A stretch of DNA of 64,000 nt, taken from RSA11 sp965652565. GTDB lineage: Bacteria; Actinomycetota; Thermoleophilia; Solirubrobacterales; 70-9. This document shows, piece by piece, positions 1 through 8,390 of the stretch. The notes under the pieces are model-generated. The model searched no databases. It worked only from the letters and a program-made list of their open reading frames with translations, and was not told where the DNA came from. Location of the stretch: positions 39,552 through 103,551 of the forward strand of contig CBFGWL010000001.1 in the NCBI GenBank assembly GCA_965652565.1, given 5' to 3'. The translations under genes were made by a program, and so were the position numbers. The number at the start of each line of letters is the position of its first letter. Within the stretch, counting starts at the first letter, position 1.

Positions 1-716
1 CGCATGTATACGTGGGCAACAAGATCCGCGCCTGCGAGGAGGTGGGCATCCGCTCGATCCACCACCATCTCGGCGAGGCGACGCCGCAGGACGAGCTGCT
101 CGACCTCGTCCGTGGGCTCGGGGAGGACGACACGGTCGACGGGATCCTCGTGCAGATGCCCGTCCCGGACCAGATCGACCCGGACGAGGTGATCGCCGCG
201 ATCCCGCCCGAAAAGGACGTGGACGGCCTCACCGCGACGAGCGCGGGCCTACTCGCTCAGGGGCGCCCAGGGCTCGTGCCCTGCACCCCCCAGGGAGTGA
301 TGGAGCTCCTGCGCGTCGCGGGCACGGACGTCGAGGGCAAGCGCGCCGTGATCGTCGGGCGCTCGATCCTGGTTGGCCGTCCGCTCGGCGCGCTGCTTCT
401 CAACGCGAACGCGACGGTCACGATCTGTCACTCGCGCACTGCCGATCTGCCCGCCGTCTGCCGTGAGGCCGACATCCTGATCGCGGCGGTGGGGAGGCCG
501 CGCATGGTCAAGGGCGACTGGGTCAAGCCCGGCGCCACGGTGATCGACGTGGGCATCAACCGCACAGACGACGGGCTCGTCGGGGACGTGGACTACGAGC
601 CGGCCAGCGAGCGCGCGGCCGCGATCACGCCGGTGCCCGGCGGCGTCGGCCCGATGACGATCGCGATGCTCCTGCGCAACACCCTGCTCGCCGCCGGGCG
701 CAGGTATTCCACGTAA
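1..716 (+). CDS. folD: Bifunctional methylenetetrahydrofolate dehydrogenase/cyclohydrolase FolD, 5'-truncated by window edge
   Basis: FolD interconverts 5,10-methylene-, methenyl- and 10-formyl-tetrahydrofolate in the cytosol. The frame is already open at base 3 and reads H-V-Y-V-G-N-K, so the family Y-x3-K catalytic pair lies at the very edge and roughly 50 N-terminal residues are missing; the GTG at 12 is an internal codon. Also visible are GILVQMPVP (substrate site), KDVDG, the dinucleotide-binding stretch [12 protein letters not shown] and the C-terminal [10 protein letters not shown] signature. The end is normal. A small hairpin follows the stop. Confidence 0.96.
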   Translation, partial: HVYVGNKIRACEEVGIRSIHHHLGEATPQDELLDLVRGLGEDDTVDGILVQMPVPDQIDPDEVIAAIPPEKDVDGLTATSAGLLAQGRPGLVPCTPQGVMELLRVAGTDVEGKRAVIVGRSILVGRPLGALLLNANATVTICHSRTADLPAVCREADILIAAVGRPRMVKGDWVKPGATVIDVGINRTDDGLVGDVDYEPASERAAAITPVPGGVGPMTIAMLLRNTLLAAGRRYST

Positions 717-728
717 CGCCCCGTATAG

Positions 729-745
729 GGTCTTTCGAGAAGACC
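729..745. other. Small hairpin after folD
   Basis: Six-base arms GGTCTT/AAGACC flank a five-base loop. It lies 12 bases after the folD stop and 41 bases before the next start. It could be a weak terminator or a processing site; there is no T-run, so its function is uncertain. Confidence 0.3.
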
Positions 746-786
746 GAGTAACCGGTCAGTACAACCCCGAGGAGGGAGAGTTCCGC

Positions 787-1296
787 ATGGAAAACCTTCG
801 AACCGGCGAAAAGATCGCTGGTGCGGCCGGCATCGCCCTGCTGCTCATCATGTTCATCTTCGACTGGTTCAACGTCAGCGCGGACGCTGGCGGGTTCGAG
901 GTCTCCGCGGGCGGCAACGCCTGGGAGGTCTTCTCGTTCATCGACATCGTGCTCTTCGTGGCCGCCCTGGCAGCGATCGGGCTGGTTCTGATGAGCGCGA
1001 CGCAATCGCAGGCGAACATGCCCGTCGCGATGAGCGCTCTGGTGGCGGGACTCGGCATCCTCGCGACGGTGCTGGTCCTCTACCGGATCATCGATCCGCC
1101 GGGGCTCGACAACGCCGAGGACTTCGGCGTCGACATCGGGCGCAGCATCGGCGTGTGGCTGGGTCTGATCGCGTCAGCGGGCATCGCCTATGGGGGTTGG
1201 CAGGCGATGCAGGAAGAGGGCACCTCGTTCTCCGCGCAGCGCGACAACGTCGGTGGTGGCGGCAACCCGCCGTCGAGCGCGCCGCCGTCGGCCTAG
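787..1296 (+). CDS. Hypothetical four-helix membrane protein
   Basis: The 169-residue protein has about four hydrophobic helices: near 12-28, 55-75, 82-100 and 122-140. It ends in a Gly/Pro/Ser-rich tail of about 25 residues. No catalytic motif was recognised. The ATG is well supported by a strong purine-rich Shine-Dalgarno (GAGGAGGGAGAG) immediately upstream, which is unusual here, where many genes look leaderless. It is followed by a strong hairpin and faces the convergent GMC oxidoreductase. Function unknown. Confidence 0.8.
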   Translation: MENLRTGEKIAGAAGIALLLIMFIFDWFNVSADAGGFEVSAGGNAWEVFSFIDIVLFVAALAAIGLVLMSATQSQANMPVAMSALVAGLGILATVLVLYRIIDPPGLDNAEDFGVDIGRSIGVWLGLIASAGIAYGGWQAMQEEGTSFSAQRDNVGGGGNPPSSAPPSA

Positions 1297-1325
1297 AGCG
1301 CCCAATCCAAACAACGCGTTCGCAG

Positions 1326-1347
1326 GCGGCCGCCCTCGGGCGGCCGC
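1326..1347. terminator. Strong GC hairpin between convergent genes
   Basis: Arms GCGGCCGCCC and GGGCGGCCGC are perfect ten-base complements around a minimal loop. The hairpin sits between a plus-strand gene ending at 1296 and a minus-strand gene ending at 1372, so it probably terminates both. There is no T-tract, as is common in very GC-rich actinobacteria. Confidence 0.65.
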
Positions 1348-1371
1348 TTCGCGTTCGGCGTCAGGTTCGGC

Positions 1372-3246
1372 TCAGCGCTCGGCGAGCTGACGGGCGACGT
1401 TCGCCGCCATCGCGATGATCGTCATCATCGGGTTGACCCCGATCGAGCTCGGAAACAGGCTGCCGTCGGCGACGAGCAGGCCCTCGTAGCCGTGGACCGC
1501 CCCGTCGGTGTCGACGACGCCGCGCGCGGGATCGGCGTCCATGCGCGCGGTGCCGAGCGGGTGGAACGCCTCGAGCCGCAGGCGCCTCGCGGGTGGGGGA
1601 GAGGCGTCGAGCTCGGGGATCCCGTTGCGCGAGACCACCGGCAGGCCGCCGATCTGCGGATACACCTCGCGCGCGCCCGCCGCGTAGAAGAGCTCGGCGG
1701 CGCGCGCGATCCCGAAGGCCAGGCGCGCGGCGTCGTCGCGCGTGAGCCGGTACGTGATGCGCAGCGAGCCGTCGCCGGCGAGGCCTACCCGCCCGCGCGA
1801 GCGGTCGGAGAGATGGACGCCGGTCGAGGCCACGTGCCCGTAATCGGCGAGGCGACGCTCGTAGGCCGCGCCCGTTCCGGGCAGCCACTGACCTCCGAAG
1901 GCAAGCGGGGTGAACGTCGCCTCCAGCAGGAGCCCGTAGCGCTCCCACTCGGTCACGGCGTAGCTCTGCATGACGCCCTCCCAACCGCGCACCTCCTCGT
2001 CGAAGCGCGCGCCCACCCAGCACGCCGGGTGAATGCGCAGGTTGCGCCCGAGCTCGCCGCTGCGCGAGCGCACGCCGGAGCGCATCAGCAGCTCGGGGGT
2101 GCCGAACGCGCCGCCCGCCACGATCACGGCCTTGCGAGCACGCACGTTGTAGCGGCGCGGCCGGGGCGCCGCGGGGTCCTCCATGCCGGCGGAGCACTCC
2201 ACGCCGATCGCCCGCTTGCCCTCGAAGAGGATCCGCCGCGCCTCGACGCCGGCCCGCACGCGCGCGCCCGCCGCCACCGCGCGAGGCAGATACGAGACGT
2301 GCACGGCCCGCTTCGCGTCGAGCCGGCAGCCCAGGGGGCACGAGCTGCACTGCACGCAGCGTCCCGCGTTGCGCGAGAGCGGGCGGTGCGCCACGCCGAG
2401 CTCCTGCGCGCCCTCCATGAGCAGCTGGCCGTTTCGGCCCATGCGCTCGGGGTCGACCGGCGCGACGTGCAAGAGCTCTTCGGCCGCCGCGTAGTCGGCG
2501 TCCATCGCGGTGATCCACTCGATCCCCGCCTCCTCGCGCCAGCGCTCGAGCACGCCCCGCGGCGCGCGGAAGCACGTCCCGGAGTTGATGACCGTCGTAC
2601 CACCGACCGCCCGGCCCACGGGCGTGGGGATCGCCGGCAGGCCTTCGGCGATCGTGAGCCCCCCGTCGCGGTAGAGCTGGGTGATCGCGGCGAGCGGCTC
2701 ATCGGGGTAGCTGCGCCTGTCGACGTAAGGGCCCGCCTCGAGTACGAGCACGTCGAGGCCGGCTTCGGCGAGCACGGTCGCGGCCACCGCGCCGCCCGCG
2801 CCCGAGCCGACGATCACGACGTCACAGTCCTCGCCGTCGGCGGCCGGCTGCAGGTCGCCGAGGGGCGCCTCGCCTTCCGGCGCGGGGGGTTCCGGACCGT
2901 CGACGGCGCACGCCACCTCCGTGCCGAGCGCGGCCGGCACGCGCGGGTCGTTGGCGTAGCCGATCCCGTGAAGCACCTTGAGGAGGAGCAGGAGGTCCTG
3001 CCGAAGCCAGGAGTCCGACGCGTCCATCTGGCGCAGGAAGTCCTGGCGAGCCTCCAGGCTCGCGCGCGAGAAGCGCCAGGGAAACGGCGCCCACTCGAAC
3101 GCCCGCAGGGCGAGGCGCACCATCGCGACGCGACGGCGCGGCAAGGAGCCGAGGTAGCGCTGGAGCGCGGCGGCGACGTCGACCGCGTCTGGATCGCCGT
3201 CGTCCGGCCCGGCCGCGCGCGGGAGGCCTGCGACGCCGGGGATCAT
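1372..3246 (-). CDS. GMC-family FAD oxidoreductase with cysteine cluster
   Basis: Cytosolic flavoprotein related to long-chain alcohol and cholesterol oxidases; the substrate cannot be deduced. Residues about 1-110 form a helical N-terminal region. The FAD motif GSGAGG is at 147-152 with the Glu of VLVLEAGP. A C-x2-C-x2-C-x3-C cluster (C297, C300, C303, C307) is typical of this actinobacterial subgroup and may bind Fe-S. The C-terminal HPLGTARM and GVNPMMT motifs carry the catalytic His region. The ATG at 3246 is the first usual start, but the same frame stays open upstream with family-like sequence back to the TGA that ends the neighbouring gene, so the true start is uncertain. Confidence 0.85.
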   Translation of the reverse strand: MIPGVAGLPRAAGPDDGDPDAVDVAAALQRYLGSLPRRRVAMVRLALRAFEWAPFPWRFSRASLEARQDFLRQMDASDSWLRQDLLLLLKVLHGIGYANDPRVPAALGTEVACAVDGPEPPAPEGEAPLGDLQPAADGEDCDVVIVGSGAGGAVAATVLAEAGLDVLVLEAGPYVDRRSYPDEPLAAITQLYRDGGLTIAEGLPAIPTPVGRAVGGTTVINSGTCFRAPRGVLERWREEAGIEWITAMDADYAAAEELLHVAPVDPERMGRNGQLLMEGAQELGVAHRPLSRNAGRCVQCSSCPLGCRLDAKRAVHVSYLPRAVAAGARVRAGVEARRILFEGKRAIGVECSAGMEDPAAPRPRRYNVRARKAVIVAGGAFGTPELLMRSGVRSRSGELGRNLRIHPACWVGARFDEEVRGWEGVMQSYAVTEWERYGLLLEATFTPLAFGGQWLPGTGAAYERRLADYGHVASTGVHLSDRSRGRVGLAGDGSLRITYRLTRDDAARLAFGIARAAELFYAAGAREVYPQIGGLPVVSRNGIPELDASPPPARRLRLEAFHPLGTARMDADPARGVVDTDGAVHGYEGLLVADGSLFPSSIGVNPMMTIIAMAANVARQLAER

Positions 3247-3306
3247 CGCCTCGGCGAATGCCCGCAGCGTGCGCAGCTCGGCGGCGCTAAGCCCCGGCGC
3301 GCGCCT

Positions 3307-3750
3307 TCAAGACGGGGCGGCGGGCGCGCCGACCCGGCCCGCGACCGACCAGAGCACGAGCGTGACCGCGACGAGCGCCCCGTCCACGAGGAAGTTCAAG
3401 AGGTAGGCGAAGACGTCCGCGTCGAAGATGAAGAACCCAAGGGCAGCGAGCGAACTCGCCGCCTTGCCCGCGGCAAGCACCAGGAGAAGCGGCCGGTAGC
3501 GCGCCACATCGGTCTGCGCCAGCACGCAGATGCCGGTGATCACCGTCATGTAGGCGAAGCCGAGGGCGAGCCACAGCTGCTCGGCCGTCGCGGGCGCCGG
3601 CGTGAAGTCGCCGAACCACTTGCCGACGTCGTCGAGCGTCCCGAGCACGCCGTCGGGCGTGACGATGAAGAGCAGCCCGACCACCGCGAAGCTCGCGGCC
3701 AGAAGTCGCAAGCTCAAAACGACGAAACGCTCGGCGGCGGCCCCCGTCAT
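3307..3750 (-). CDS. Hypothetical four-helix membrane protein
   Basis: A 147-residue integral membrane protein with hydrophobic segments near 8-30, 60-80, 88-106 and 112-138. It contains no charged catalytic motif. It lies 60 bases upstream of, and in the same frame as, the GMC oxidoreductase, so the two are probably co-transcribed. A TAGGAT box ends 9 bases before its ATG, which suggests a leaderless transcript diverging from gatC. Function unknown. Confidence 0.75.
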   Translation of the reverse strand: MTGAAAERFVVLSLRLLAASFAVVGLLFIVTPDGVLGTLDDVGKWFGDFTPAPATAEQLWLALGFAYMTVITGICVLAQTDVARYRPLLLVLAAGKAASSLAALGFFIFDADVFAYLLNFLVDGALVAVTLVLWSVAGRVGAPAAPS

Positions 3751-3759
3751 TGCGCCGCG

Positions 3760-3765
3760 ATCCTA
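3760..3765 (-). promoter_or_regulatory. Leaderless -10 box TAGGAT
   Basis: The minus-strand hexamer TAGGAT lies 9 bases before the ATG at 3750. No Shine-Dalgarno is visible. Confidence 0.55.
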
Positions 3766-3807
3766 ACCCGCCCGGCGGCCCGCTCGCCGCAGCCGCGGGC
3801 GCGTCCA

Positions 3808-3813
3808 TAGAAT
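3808..3813 (+). promoter_or_regulatory. Leaderless -10 box TAGAAT for gatCAB
   Basis: TAGAAT lies 8 bases before the GTG start of gatC, so transcription should begin at or next to the start codon. Confidence 0.65.
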
Positions 3814-3821
3814 CAGGCCCC

Positions 3822-4106
3822 GTGATCGATCGCGAGCAGGTAGTTCACGTGGCGCGCCTCGCGCGTCTCGAGCTCTCCGAAGAGGAGCTCGAGCGGATGC
3901 AAACGGAGCTCTCGGGGATCCTCGAGCACGTCGACCGGATCGCGTCGCTGGATCTCAGCGACGTCGAGCCGACCTCGCACGTCGTGGCGCTGGAGAACGT
4001 GCTGCGCCCGGACGAGCCGCGTCCCAGCCTCCCGCGCGAGCGCGCTCTCGAGCCCGCCCCCGATCCGTACGAAGGCGCCTTCCGGGTCCCGTCGCCAAGC
4101 GCGTGA
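3822..4106 (+). CDS. gatC: Asp-tRNA(Asn)/Glu-tRNA(Gln) amidotransferase subunit C
   Basis: Small subunit of the GatCAB amidotransferase, which converts mischarged Glu-tRNA(Gln) and Asp-tRNA(Asn). The 94-residue length is typical. The family start region ID-x-E-x-V-x-x-V-A-x-LARL is intact. I chose the GTG at 3822 over the longer frame from 3750 because homology begins there and a TAGAAT -10 box sits 8 bases upstream. The gene overlaps gatA by GTGA. Confidence 0.96.
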   Translation: MIDREQVVHVARLARLELSEEELERMQTELSGILEHVDRIASLDLSDVEPTSHVVALENVLRPDEPRPSLPRERALEPAPDPYEGAFRVPSPSA

Positions 4107-5560
4107 GCCGTCGGGAACTCATCGAACTCAGCGCCGCCGAGGCGCTGCGCCAGATCGCCGCGGGCGAGCTCACGAGCGACGAGCTCTTCGACGCGTACGC
4201 CGCCGTGCCGGACGAGCTCAACGCCTACCTGTGGCGCGCGGAGCCGGGCGCTGACGCCGACGTGACCGGCGGCCCGCTCGCGGGGCTGCCGCTCGCCGTC
4301 AAGGACATCTTCTGCACGGAGGGGATCGCGACCACCGCCGGCTCGCGCATCCTCGAGGGGTACGAGCCGCCCTACACCGCGACCGCCGTGCGGCGCGCGA
4401 GCGAAGCGGGTGCCCGGCTGCTCGGCAAGACGAACATGGACGAGTTCGCGATGGGCTCCTCCAACGAGAACTCGGCGTATGGGCCCGTGCTCAACCCGTG
4501 GGACCGCACCCGCGTCCCTGGCGGGTCCTCGGGCGGCTCCGCGGCGGCGGTCGCCGCGGGCCTCGCCCCGTGGGCGCTGGGCACCGACACGGGTGGCTCG
4601 ATCCGCCAGCCCGCGGCCCTCTGCGGGATCGTTGGCCTCAAGCCCACCTACGGCGCGATCTCCCGCTACGGGATGATCGCCTTCGCCTCGTCGCTCGATC
4701 AGTGCGGGCCGCTGACCCGCACGGTCACCGACGCGGCGCTGCTCCTGCGCGAGCTGCAGGGCCGCGACGAGTACGACTCCACCTCGGTCGGCATCGAGGG
4801 CGGGGTGGAGCTGCCCTCGCGCGAGGATCTGCGCGGCCTGCGCTTCGGCGTGCCGCGGGAGCTGGGCCCCGAGGCCGAGGGCATCGAGGCGGGCGTCAAG
4901 GAGGTCTTCGAGCGCACGCTGCAGCGCATCGAGGAGCTGGGCGGCGAGCTCGACGAGTGCGAGCTGCCGCACTCCCCGCACGGGATCTCGGCCTACTACG
5001 TGCTCGCGCCCGCCGAGGCGTCGGCGAACCTGGCGCGCTACGACGGCGTGCGCTACGGGATGCGCGACCCGGACGCACGCGATCTCACCGCGATGTACGA
5101 GCGCACGCGGGACCGCGGCTTCGGCGCCGAGGTCAAGCGCCGCATCATGCTCGGCACCTACGCGCTCTCCTCGGGCTACTACGAGGCCTACTACGGCCAG
5201 GCGCAGCGCGTGCGCACCAAGATCGCCGAGGACTTCCGGGCGGCGTTCGAGCGCTTCGACTTCCTCGTCACCCCGACGACGCCCACCGTCGCGTTCGAGC
5301 TCGGCGCGAAGACCGACGACCCGCTCGCGATGTACATGAACGACTACTGCACTGTGCCCGCGCCGCTCGCCGGGATCCCCGCGATCTCGATCCCGGGCGG
5401 GCTCGCGCAGCCCGACGGTGGCGGCCCCGAGCTGCCGGTCGGGATCCAGGTGATCTCGCCGGCGTTCACGGAGTCCAAGCTCCTCGACGCCGCCTACGCG
5501 CTCGAGCAGGCGATCGGCTTCGACGCCCGCCCCGCGGGCTTCGGGGGAGGTGACGGCTGA
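4103..5560 (+). CDS. gatA: Asp-tRNA(Asn)/Glu-tRNA(Gln) amidotransferase subunit A
   Basis: Amidase-signature subunit that releases ammonia from glutamine for the GatB active site. The Ser-cisSer-Lys triad is visible as K67 (LAVKD), S142 (GGSSGGSAA) and S166 (DTGGSIRQP); the 75 and 24 residue spacings match characterised GatA proteins. At 485 residues it is full length. Its GTG start overlaps the gatC stop and gatB starts 2 bases after its stop, so all three subunits are translationally coupled. Confidence 0.98.
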   Translation: MSRRELIELSAAEALRQIAAGELTSDELFDAYAAVPDELNAYLWRAEPGADADVTGGPLAGLPLAVKDIFCTEGIATTAGSRILEGYEPPYTATAVRRASEAGARLLGKTNMDEFAMGSSNENSAYGPVLNPWDRTRVPGGSSGGSAAAVAAGLAPWALGTDTGGSIRQPAALCGIVGLKPTYGAISRYGMIAFASSLDQCGPLTRTVTDAALLLRELQGRDEYDSTSVGIEGGVELPSREDLRGLRFGVPRELGPEAEGIEAGVKEVFERTLQRIEELGGELDECELPHSPHGISAYYVLAPAEASANLARYDGVRYGMRDPDARDLTAMYERTRDRGFGAEVKRRIMLGTYALSSGYYEAYYGQAQRVRTKIAEDFRAAFERFDFLVTPTTPTVAFELGAKTDDPLAMYMNDYCTVPAPLAGIPAISIPGGLAQPDGGGPELPVGIQVISPAFTESKLLDAAYALEQAIGFDARPAGFGGGDG

Positions 5561-5562
5561 GC

Positions 5563-7020
5563 ATGAACCTCGACGGCTACGAGGCGGTCATCGGCCTCGA
5601 GATCCACGTCCAGCTGCGGACGCGGACGAAGATGTTCTGCGGCTGCGAGCTCTCGTTCGGCGACGAGCCGAACGTGCACACCTGTCCCGTCTGCCTAGCG
5701 CATCCCGGCTCGCTGCCCACGCTGAACGAGCAGGCCGTGCGCTACGGCATCCAGATCGGGCTCGCGCTGGGCTGTGAGATCGCCCCGCGGTCGATCTTCC
5801 ACCGCAAGAACTACTTCTATCCCGACAATCCGAAGGCGTACCAGATCAGCCAGTACGACATCCCGCTGGCCCGCAACGGGCGCCTCGGCGATGTGCGCAT
5901 CCACCGCGTGCACCTCGAGGAGGACGCGGCGAAGCTGATCCACGTCGGCGAGTCGGGTCGCATCCACGGCTCGGACGCTTCGCTCGTGGACTTCAACCGC
6001 GGTGGCACGCCGCTCGTGGAGATCGTGACCGAGCCGGACCTGCGCGACGCCGGCGCTGCGCGCGAGTGGCTGCAGCTCCTGCGCTCGACGATCAAGGCGA
6101 TCGGCGCCTCCGACGTGAACATGGAGGAGGGGAGCCTGCGCTGCGACGCGAACGTCTCCATTCGCCCGACGGGCTCCGAGGAGCTCGGCACCAAGACCGA
6201 GCTCAAGAACATGAACTCCTTCCGCTTCATCGAGCGCGGTATCCAGGCGGAGCTCGAACGACAGGTGGCGCTGGCGCGCGCCGGCGAGCGGATCGAGCAG
6301 GAGACGCTCCACTTCGACCCGCGCACGGGCTCGCTCACGCCGCTGCGCTCGAAGGAGTACGCGCACGACTACCGCTACTTCCCCGAGCCCGACCTGGTGC
6401 CGCTGGCGCCGAGCAAGGAGCTGCTCGACGAGGCGCGCGCCGAGCTGCCGGAGCTGCCCGCACAGCGCCTCGAGCGCTACCAGTCCGAGCTGGGCATCCC
6501 CGAGGCGCAGGCGCGCCTGCTGGCCTACGACGCGGAGCTCGGCGACTACTTCGAGGCGGCCGTGGGCGCTGATGCGAAGGCGACCGCGACCGGCCTCGCC
6601 AACTGGATCACGGGGGATCTCACCGCGCGGCTGCGCGAGGCCGCGGGCGAGGACGGCGAGGTCCACGCCTCCGAGTCGCGCGTGACCCCGCAGGCCGTCG
6701 CCGAGCTCGTCGCGATGGTGGAGGCCAAGCAGGTCACGAGCCAGGCCGGCCGCGAGGTGCTGGGCAAGCTCGTCGCCGAGGGCGGCTCACCGGCCGCGAT
6801 CGTCGAGCGCGAGGGGCTCGCCTCGATCTCCGACTCCAGCGAGCTCGAGGGCATCGTGGCGGCCGCGATCGAGTCGGATCCGGCGGCCGCGGAGCGTGTG
6901 CGCGAAGGCAACATGAAGGCCATCGGACCGCTCGTCGGCTACGTGATGCGCGAGACCAAGGGCCGCGCCGACGGCGGCGAGGTCACGCGTCTCATCCGCG
7001 CGCAGCTCGGTCTGGACTAG
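5563..7020 (+). CDS. gatB: Asp-tRNA(Asn)/Glu-tRNA(Gln) amidotransferase subunit B
   Basis: tRNA-binding and kinase/transamidase subunit of GatCAB. The 485 residues begin with YEAVIGLEIHVQL, the GatB signature. A C-x-C...C-x2-C zinc site follows (MFCGCELSF and HTCPVCLAHPG), then the cradle domain (NFNRGGTPL, CDANVSIRP) and the helical plus YqeY-like tRNA-binding tail. The presence of gatCAB implies that at least one of GlnRS or AsnRS is missing from the genome (family knowledge). Confidence 0.98.
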   Translation: MNLDGYEAVIGLEIHVQLRTRTKMFCGCELSFGDEPNVHTCPVCLAHPGSLPTLNEQAVRYGIQIGLALGCEIAPRSIFHRKNYFYPDNPKAYQISQYDIPLARNGRLGDVRIHRVHLEEDAAKLIHVGESGRIHGSDASLVDFNRGGTPLVEIVTEPDLRDAGAAREWLQLLRSTIKAIGASDVNMEEGSLRCDANVSIRPTGSEELGTKTELKNMNSFRFIERGIQAELERQVALARAGERIEQETLHFDPRTGSLTPLRSKEYAHDYRYFPEPDLVPLAPSKELLDEARAELPELPAQRLERYQSELGIPEAQARLLAYDAELGDYFEAAVGADAKATATGLANWITGDLTARLREAAGEDGEVHASESRVTPQAVAELVAMVEAKQVTSQAGREVLGKLVAEGGSPAAIVEREGLASISDSSELEGIVAAAIESDPAAAERVREGNMKAIGPLVGYVMRETKGRADGGEVTRLIRAQLGLD

Positions 7021-7040
7021 CCACGCCGCGCCATACCGGT

Positions 7041-7046
7041 TAGGGT
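7041..7046 (+). promoter_or_regulatory. Leaderless -10 box TAGGGT
   Basis: TAGGGT lies 11 bases before the ATG at 7058; a Shine-Dalgarno is absent. Confidence 0.45.
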
Positions 7047-7057
7047 GCGCGGACCTT

Positions 7058-7666
7058 ATGGGGGGTCTTCGCCGCCAGCTTCCGTCTCCGGGCACGCTGC
7101 TCGCTGGCCTCGCGTTGGTCCTCGTGATCGCGGGCGGCAGCGCCTACGCGGGCTCCCAGCTCGCCCGCAACTCGGTGAAGGCGAAGCACATCGCCAAGAA
7201 CGCCGTGACCAACAAGCACACGCGGCACATGACCGTGGCGGCGCCCAAGAACGTGCGCGCTTTTGAGGGGACGGGCGTGGCCGCGCCGCGCGTCAGCCTC
7301 ATGCGCCGGGGACCGTTCAGCATTTACGGGAAGTGCTACACGAACGGGGTCGGCACGCAGGCGGCGGTGTACCTGGACAACAAGCGAGCGGGCACGATCG
7401 GCACGATCGGCGGCACGGTCTACGAGGGCGATCCGCCCAACGGCTACGTCCCGGTCGGGGGCAACCTCCAGCTCGGCTCAGCCATCGTCGCCCCACAGGA
7501 TCAGGCGGTCTACGCGACGCGAGCGGTAAACCTCGTGGCCGCCAAGAAGAGCTTCCGCGCAAGTGTCGACGTCTATCTCAAGGGCGGCGCCCTGCCTGCG
7601 GGCAACGGCTCCTACGGCGGCGGCAAGCGCTGCGTCTTCGTCGCGAACGAGACCGGCACGGGCTGA
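7058..7666 (+). CDS. Signal-anchored secreted protein of unknown function
   Basis: The 202-residue protein has an N-terminal hydrophobic segment (about 14-32) acting as signal peptide or anchor. A basic stretch with the motif SQLARNSVKAKHIAKNAVT follows; I associate this pattern with many exported proteins of Thermoleophilia. The rest is a predicted beta-rich extracellular domain with two cysteines (in KCYTNG and KRCVFV) that could form a disulfide. No enzyme motif is seen. It lies directly upstream of the palindrome array. Confidence 0.75.
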   Translation: MGGLRRQLPSPGTLLAGLALVLVIAGGSAYAGSQLARNSVKAKHIAKNAVTNKHTRHMTVAAPKNVRAFEGTGVAAPRVSLMRRGPFSIYGKCYTNGVGTQAAVYLDNKRAGTIGTIGGTVYEGDPPNGYVPVGGNLQLGSAIVAPQDQAVYATRAVNLVAAKKSFRASVDVYLKGGALPAGNGSYGGGKRCVFVANETGTG

Positions 7667-7691
7667 GCCGCAACGCGCTGGGCACAACCAC

Positions 7692-8016
7692 GTTCAGCCC
7701 ACGTGTTCGTTTTCCGACGACCACGGCTGAACGCGCCTCCGCCGGGACGCAAGCCCCCGGCACGTTCAGCCCACGTGTTCGCTTTTCGACGACCACGGCT
7801 GAACGCGCGCGGCGGGCACGGAAGCCGGCGGCGGGTTCAGCTCATGTGTTCGCCTTTCGACGATCAGGGCTGAACCTGGCCGGGGCGCGACCGAGCGTGC
7901 GGGCGTTCAGCCCTCGTGGTCGTTTTCCGGCGACCAGGGCTGAAGGTGCGCGGTGGGCGCCCGAACCGGCGCCGCGTTCAGCCCACGTGGTCGCTTTTCG
8001 ACGGCCAGGGCTGAAC
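7692..8016. repeat. Array of five 41-bp imperfect palindromes, about 71-bp period
   Basis: Copies lie at 7692-7732, 7764-7804, 7835-7875, 7905-7945 and 7976-8016. Each starts GTTCAGC(C/T)C and ends GGCTGAA(C/G), so the outer arms pair. The inner parts NNGTG(T/G)TCG and CGNCGNCCA pair partly around a pyrimidine-rich loop. Start-to-start distances are 72, 71, 70 and 71 bases. The 29-31-base spacers are GC-rich and resemble each other weakly (GGGC...AACC), so the unit looks like a degenerated tandem duplication. The rest of the 7667-8105 intergenic interval holds only the start region of the next gene. Confidence 0.9.
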
Positions 8017-8105
8017 GGCGGGCCGGGCGGGCGATGAGTCTGCGCCGCCGCGGAGGTCTGGGAGACTGAAACGCGCTACTTCGACCAGGCTCCCTGGAGG
8101 ATCCC

Positions 8106-8387
8106 ATGTGCCGCAACATCCGCACCCTGCACAACTTCGCCCCGCCCGCGACGCGCGAGGAGGTGCATGACGCCGCGCTTCAGTACGTGCGGAAGATCAG
8201 CGGTTCGACGAAGCCGTCGAAGGCCAATGAGGAGGCGTTCAACCGCGCGGTGGACGCGGTCGCTGCCGCAACCCAACAGCTCCTCGACGAGCTCGTGACC
8301 AAGGCGCCTCCGAAGAACCGGGAAGTCGTGGCGGCCAAGCTCAGGGCGCGCGCCGCGAAGCGGTTCGCGACGGCGCCGACGGCGTAG
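8106..8387 (+). CDS. DUF2277 family protein
   Basis: The 93-residue protein begins MCRNIRTLHNFAPPAT, the diagnostic start of the small DUF2277 family, whose function is unknown. It is cytosolic and predicted helical with a basic, Ala-rich C terminus. The ATG is supported by a GGAGG sequence 7 bases upstream. The preceding palindrome array lies in its upstream region and ends 89 bases before the start. It converges with the TetR gene. Confidence 0.9.
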   Translation: MCRNIRTLHNFAPPATREEVHDAALQYVRKISGSTKPSKANEEAFNRAVDAVAAATQQLLDELVTKAPPKNREVVAAKLRARAAKRFATAPTA

Positions 8388-8390
8388 CCG

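Noticed and set aside
1..192. Plus-strand frame from the ATG at 4
   Set aside because: Ser/Arg/Thr-rich shadow of folD in another frame; the FolD frame is already open at base 3.
1492..3810. Long plus-strand open frame opposite the GMC oxidoreductase
   Set aside because: No recognisable domain, and Arg/Ala/His-rich; the minus strand has the complete flavoenzyme.
7692..8016. CRISPR array
   Set aside because: The regular spacing suggests it, but repeats differ between copies and are strongly palindromic, spacers resemble each other, and no cas gene is in the window.
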